From: Lachnospiraceae bacterium
GTDB taxonomy: Bacteria; Bacillota; Clostridia; Lachnospirales; Lachnospiraceae
Length of the DNA stretch: 6,455 nucleotides
NCBI GenBank assembly: GCA_024699395.1
Contig: JAILPU010000279.1
Location: 1 to 6,455, forward strand
Direction of reading: 5' to 3'
The notes beneath the pieces were generated by a model, which worked only from the letters and a program-made list of their open reading frames with translations, did no database searches and was not told the origin of the DNA. The translations under genes were made by a program, and so were the position numbers. The number at the start of each line of letters is the position of its first letter. The stretch's first letter is position 1. Below are positions 4,156 to 6,455 of the stretch, piece by piece.

Positions 4156-6285
4156 ATGAATAAAGAAAAGAACATGGTATCAAAACCACTTAAACCGTTA
4201 CTTTTTATTATTCTCTGCATAGGTCTTAACCTGTGTCTTAGCAATCTTGCGGGATTGTTTAATCTGCCGCTGTATCTGGATAATGCGGGGACCATTATTG
4301 CAGCAGCCGTCGGTGGATATCTCCCCGGTATCATAGTGGGCTATCTTACCAATATTATCAGCATGCCCTTTAATCCGGACAACGGCTATTACGCAGTGCT
4401 AAACGCCATGATTGCCGTTTTAAGCGCATACCTTTCCCATAAAGGCTTCTTCAGAAAACCCAAAAGACTTTTCTTTGGCGTCTTCTTATATGCATTTATA
4501 GGCGGTATTTTCGGAGGGCTTCTGACCTATCTTATGTCAGGTTTCTCCATAGGCGAAGGAATAACCACATCCTTATCCCATACTTTTATGGAAAAATATT
4601 CCCTTTCTCCTCTGGCGGCACTCTTATCTTCAAGCTATCTCTTAGATCTTGTGGATAAGTTTATAACAGTTTATCTTGCTTTCTTAGTGGTACATTTCCT
4701 CCCTTACAAAATCAAAGATGAGCTTAAATTCACAAGCTGGAGACAGACTCCTCTTTCAGATGAGGCGATTGCTACAATCTCCCGAAACGAAACAAGAATG
4801 TTTTCTCTTCGGGCCAAGATAATAGTTATTATCAGCGTTCTGATGGTATTCGTTGCGGTAATAACCACCACAGTAAGTTATCTTCTGTACCACAACTTCT
4901 CCATCAAACAGTTCACATCTGACGGCATGAGTACAGCCCGTCTTGCGGCCAGCACCATTGACGGTGATATGGTGGACACCTTTATTGCAGAAGGCGACTC
5001 CAATGCCGAATACAAGGCAACCGAAGCCCGTCTTCAGAAGATAAGAGAGACTTCTTCATGCATCGAATACATATATGCATACAAAATAGAGGAAGACGGA
5101 TGCCATGTTGTATTCGATCTGGATACAGGAGAACTTCAGGGTGAATCCGCAGGAACCGTTATTCCCTTTGATGAATCCTTCGATAAATATGTGCCGGATC
5201 TTTTGGCCGGTAAGCCCGTCGATCCCATTATTACCAACGACACCTACGGCTGGCTCCTCACCGACTACGAACCCGTATACGATTCTCAAAACCGGGTTGT
5301 GTGCTATGCCGCCGCAGACATACAGATGCAGGATATCGTTACCAACGGAGTTGTATTCCTGACCAAATCGGCATCCCTGTTTTTAGGCTTCTTTATCCTG
5401 ATTCTTGCCATTTGCGTATGGCTGGCAAAATATCATCTTTTGTACACCATTTCCGCAATGACTCTTGCAGCCAGAAAATTTGCCTTTGACACCGAGGAAG
5501 CCAGAGATGTGAGTGTGAACAGATTACTTAATCTCAACATTCACACAGGTGATGAAATTGAAAACCTTTATGAGTCTCTCTCCAAAACCATTGCCGATAC
5601 CGTAGGCTACATTGAAGATGTGGAAACAAAAGGCCGTCAGATTTCCAAAATGCAGAACGGTCTTATATATGTAATGGCAGATCTGGTGGAAAGCAGAGAC
5701 CAGAACACCGGTGACCATGTACGAAAGACTGCTGCCTACGTAGATTTGATTCTTAGAAAACTTAAAGAAAAAGGACTTCACGAGGACGTCCTCACCCCGG
5801 AATATATGGAGGACGTGGTTCACTCGGCTCCCCTTCATGATGTGGGTAAGATTAAAATTTCGGATACTATTTTGAATAAACCCGGACGTCTCACTGACGA
5901 AGAGTTTGCCATTATGAAAACCCACACCACTGCCGGTGAAGAAATTCTTAACAGCGCCATTAGCCTGGTTTCCGACAGCGGTTACCTTGTGGAAGCCAAA
6001 AATCTTGCCACATACCATCACGAACGCTGGGACGGCAAAGGATATCCCACAGGTAAAGCCGGTGAAGACATTCCTCTCTCCGCACGTATCATGGCTGTAG
6101 CCGATGTTTTCGACGCCCTGGTTTCAAGAAGAAGCTACAAAAAGCCCTTCACCTTTGAAGAGTCCATGAACATCATAAGAGAAGGTGCGGGAACACAGTT
6201 CGATCCCGAGATTGCCAATATATTCGTGGAATCAGCCGATGAGGTTATGGTAATCTTAAAGCGCCACGAGGAAATGCTTAAATAA
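4156..6285 (+). CDS. Membrane receptor with S-component-like N-terminus, Cache-like sensor and HD-GYP c-di-GMP phosphodiesterase
   Basis: This 709-residue protein should hydrolyse cyclic di-GMP in the cytoplasm in response to an external or membrane signal. Residues 14-190 are a multi-pass region (about five segments) with LPLYLDNAGTIIAAAVGGYL and PGIIVGYLTNIIS, resembling ECF-transporter S components. Residues 220-243 form a membrane helix, 246-398 an extracytoplasmic Cache/PAS-like domain (IEYIYAYKIEEDG, then YGWLLTDYEPVYDSQNRVV), and 400-424 another helix. Residues 426-480 are HAMP-like (TGDEIENLYESLS), followed by a short coiled linker. The HD-GYP domain is at about 500-705: ESRDQNTGDHVRK (512-524), HDVGKI (561-566), MKTHTTAGE (587-595), HHERWDGKGYP (621-631) and AVADVFDAL (647-655). 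All core metal and signature residues are present (H521, H561, D562, K565, H590, H621, H622, D650). The start is set by the promoter and ribosome binding site; the in-frame codon at 4069 is rejected. The gene appears monocistronic, and no terminator is visible before the intron boundary at 6316. Confidence 0.96.
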   Translation: MNKEKNMVSKPLKPLLFIILCIGLNLCLSNLAGLFNLPLYLDNAGTIIAAAVGGYLPGIIVGYLTNIISMPFNPDNGYYAVLNAMIAVLSAYLSHKGFFRKPKRLFFGVFLYAFIGGIFGGLLTYLMSGFSIGEGITTSLSHTFMEKYSLSPLAALLSSSYLLDLVDKFITVYLAFLVVHFLPYKIKDELKFTSWRQTPLSDEAIATISRNETRMFSLRAKIIVIISVLMVFVAVITTTVSYLLYHNFSIKQFTSDGMSTARLAASTIDGDMVDTFIAEGDSNAEYKATEARLQKIRETSSCIEYIYAYKIEEDGCHVVFDLDTGELQGESAGTVIPFDESFDKYVPDLLAGKPVDPIITNDTYGWLLTDYEPVYDSQNRVVCYAAADIQMQDIVTNGVVFLTKSASLFLGFFILILAICVWLAKYHLLYTISAMTLAARKFAFDTEEARDVSVNRLLNLNIHTGDEIENLYESLSKTIADTVGYIEDVETKGRQISKMQNGLIYVMADLVESRDQNTGDHVRKTAAYVDLILRKLKEKGLHEDVLTPEYMEDVVHSAPLHDVGKIKISDTILNKPGRLTDEEFAIMKTHTTAGEEILNSAISLVSDSGYLVEAKNLATYHHERWDGKGYPTGKAGEDIPLSARIMAVADVFDALVSRRSYKKPFTFEESMNIIREGAGTQFDPEIANIFVESADEVMVILKRHEEMLK

Positions 6286-6315
6286 TTATTGACTTAAACG
6301 TAGCCTTCTAAAATA

Positions 6316-6353
6316 ATCGAGTAGGAGGCGGTGACTAACCGCCGTCCTCTCAC
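6316..6353 (-). ncRNA. Group II intron domain VI with branch-point adenosine
   Basis: The minus-strand RNA folds as GAG/CUC, then AGGA/UCCU, then GGCGGU/ACCGCC around the loop UAGUC. The only unpaired base on the 3' side is an A (position 6322), 7 nt from the intron end, exactly where the lariat-forming adenosine is expected. The pairing is complete, which supports a splicing-competent 3' end. Confidence 0.85.
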
Positions 6354-6385
6354 AACACCGTACGTACCGTTCGGTATACGGCGCT
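6354..6385 (-). ncRNA. Group II intron domain V (catalytic hairpin)
   Basis: The minus-strand sequence forms the diagnostic domain V. A lower 9-bp stem pairs AGCGCCGUA (6377-6385) with UACGGUGUU (6354-6362). A two-base bulge CG (6363-6364) follows on the 3' side. The upper stem pairs UACC with GGUA and is capped by a GAAC tetraloop (6369-6372). The catalytic AGC triad is at its 5' end. The usual loop is GAAA; GAAC still fits the G-start tetraloop form. Confidence 0.88.
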
Positions 6386-6386
6386 T

Positions 6387-6455
6387 TCAATAGTTGACGT
6401 GCACAGACTGATAGGCCGTGGCTAAATCATAAAAGCCACTGTTTATCAGTCTTTC
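6387..6455 (-). CDS. Group II intron reverse transcriptase/maturase, C-terminal 22 residues (partial)
   Basis: The frame enters from the right edge and encodes ERLINSGFYDLATAYQSVHV followed by NY and TGA (6387-6389). This matches the typical end of LtrA-type intron-encoded proteins (a G-F/Y-Y-D-L...Y...H-x-N-Y tail). The identification rests mainly on the tail lying directly before a clear domain V. The protein would provide reverse transcriptase and RNA-splicing activity for its own intron. Its stop codon is separated from domain V by a single base, so almost no untranslated domain IV remains on the 3' side. Whether the rest of the gene is intact cannot be seen. Confidence 0.85.
   Translation of the reverse strand, partial: ERLINSGFYDLATAYQSVHVNY

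Larger units (their letters stand above)
6316..6455 (-). mobile_element. Group II intron, 3' end (5' part outside window)
   Basis: Three pieces in the right order identify it on the minus strand: the C-terminal codons of a reverse transcriptase/maturase (6387-6455), a domain V hairpin (6354-6385), and a domain VI hairpin (6316-6353) ending in CTACTCGAT. The 3' splice site is placed after the T complementary to 6316, so the 3' exon begins TATTTTAGAAGG. Group II introns are self-splicing retroelements that move by reverse splicing into DNA with the help of their encoded protein. Here the element lies 30 bp past the HD-GYP stop codon and faces it. The 3' end appears intact. The class cannot be assigned from this fragment. 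Confidence 0.9.

Noticed and set aside
5524..6021. Open frame of 165 codons on the minus strand
   Set aside because: It is antisense to the conserved HD-GYP domain, whose motifs fix the coding strand.

Overview
The window looks like chromosomal DNA of a low- to mid-GC Firmicute, most likely a Lachnospiraceae member (Butyrivibrio/Roseburia type). The basis is AT-leaning codon use, strong AGGAGG-type ribosome binding sites, the pairing of lemA with a DUF3137 gene, a large membrane HD-GYP receptor of clostridial style, and a resident group II intron. This is an inference from gene style; no marker gene is present.

Region 1 (1-841, minus strand) is a translationally coupled pair. An XRE-family helix-turn-helix regulator (392-841) is followed, with a one-base TAATG overlap, by a small N-terminally membrane-anchored protein (1-392) that runs off the left edge. 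Both proteins carry what looks like the same small beta-rich domain after their different N-termini. This suggests a DNA-binding protein and a membrane partner built on a shared module.

Region 2 (842-1202) is non-coding as far as I can support. It holds four tandem 33-bp repeats in the leader of the regulator gene, a candidate promoter, and a perfect 9-bp inverted repeat.

Region 3 (1203-3720, minus strand) is a tight three-gene operon: lemA, then a DUF3137 membrane protein (11-nt gap), then a DUF3737 beta-helix protein (2-nt gap).

Region 4 (3721-4155) is a 435-bp divergent intergenic region. It has a palindrome covering a TATAAT box on the lemA side and a housekeeping-type promoter on the other.

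Region 5 (4156-6285, plus strand) is a 709-residue receptor. It has an N-terminal multi-pass module resembling an ECF-transporter S component, a Cache/PAS-like extracytoplasmic domain between two further membrane segments, a HAMP-like linker, and a complete HD-GYP cyclic-di-GMP phosphodiesterase domain.

Region 6 (6316-6455, minus strand) is the 3' end of a group II intron: the last 22 codons of its reverse transcriptase/maturase, then domain V, then domain VI with a bulged adenosine 7 nt from the 3' splice site. It lies 30 bp past the stop codon of the HD-GYP gene, in the opposite direction. The left-edge gene and the intron are both cut by the window.
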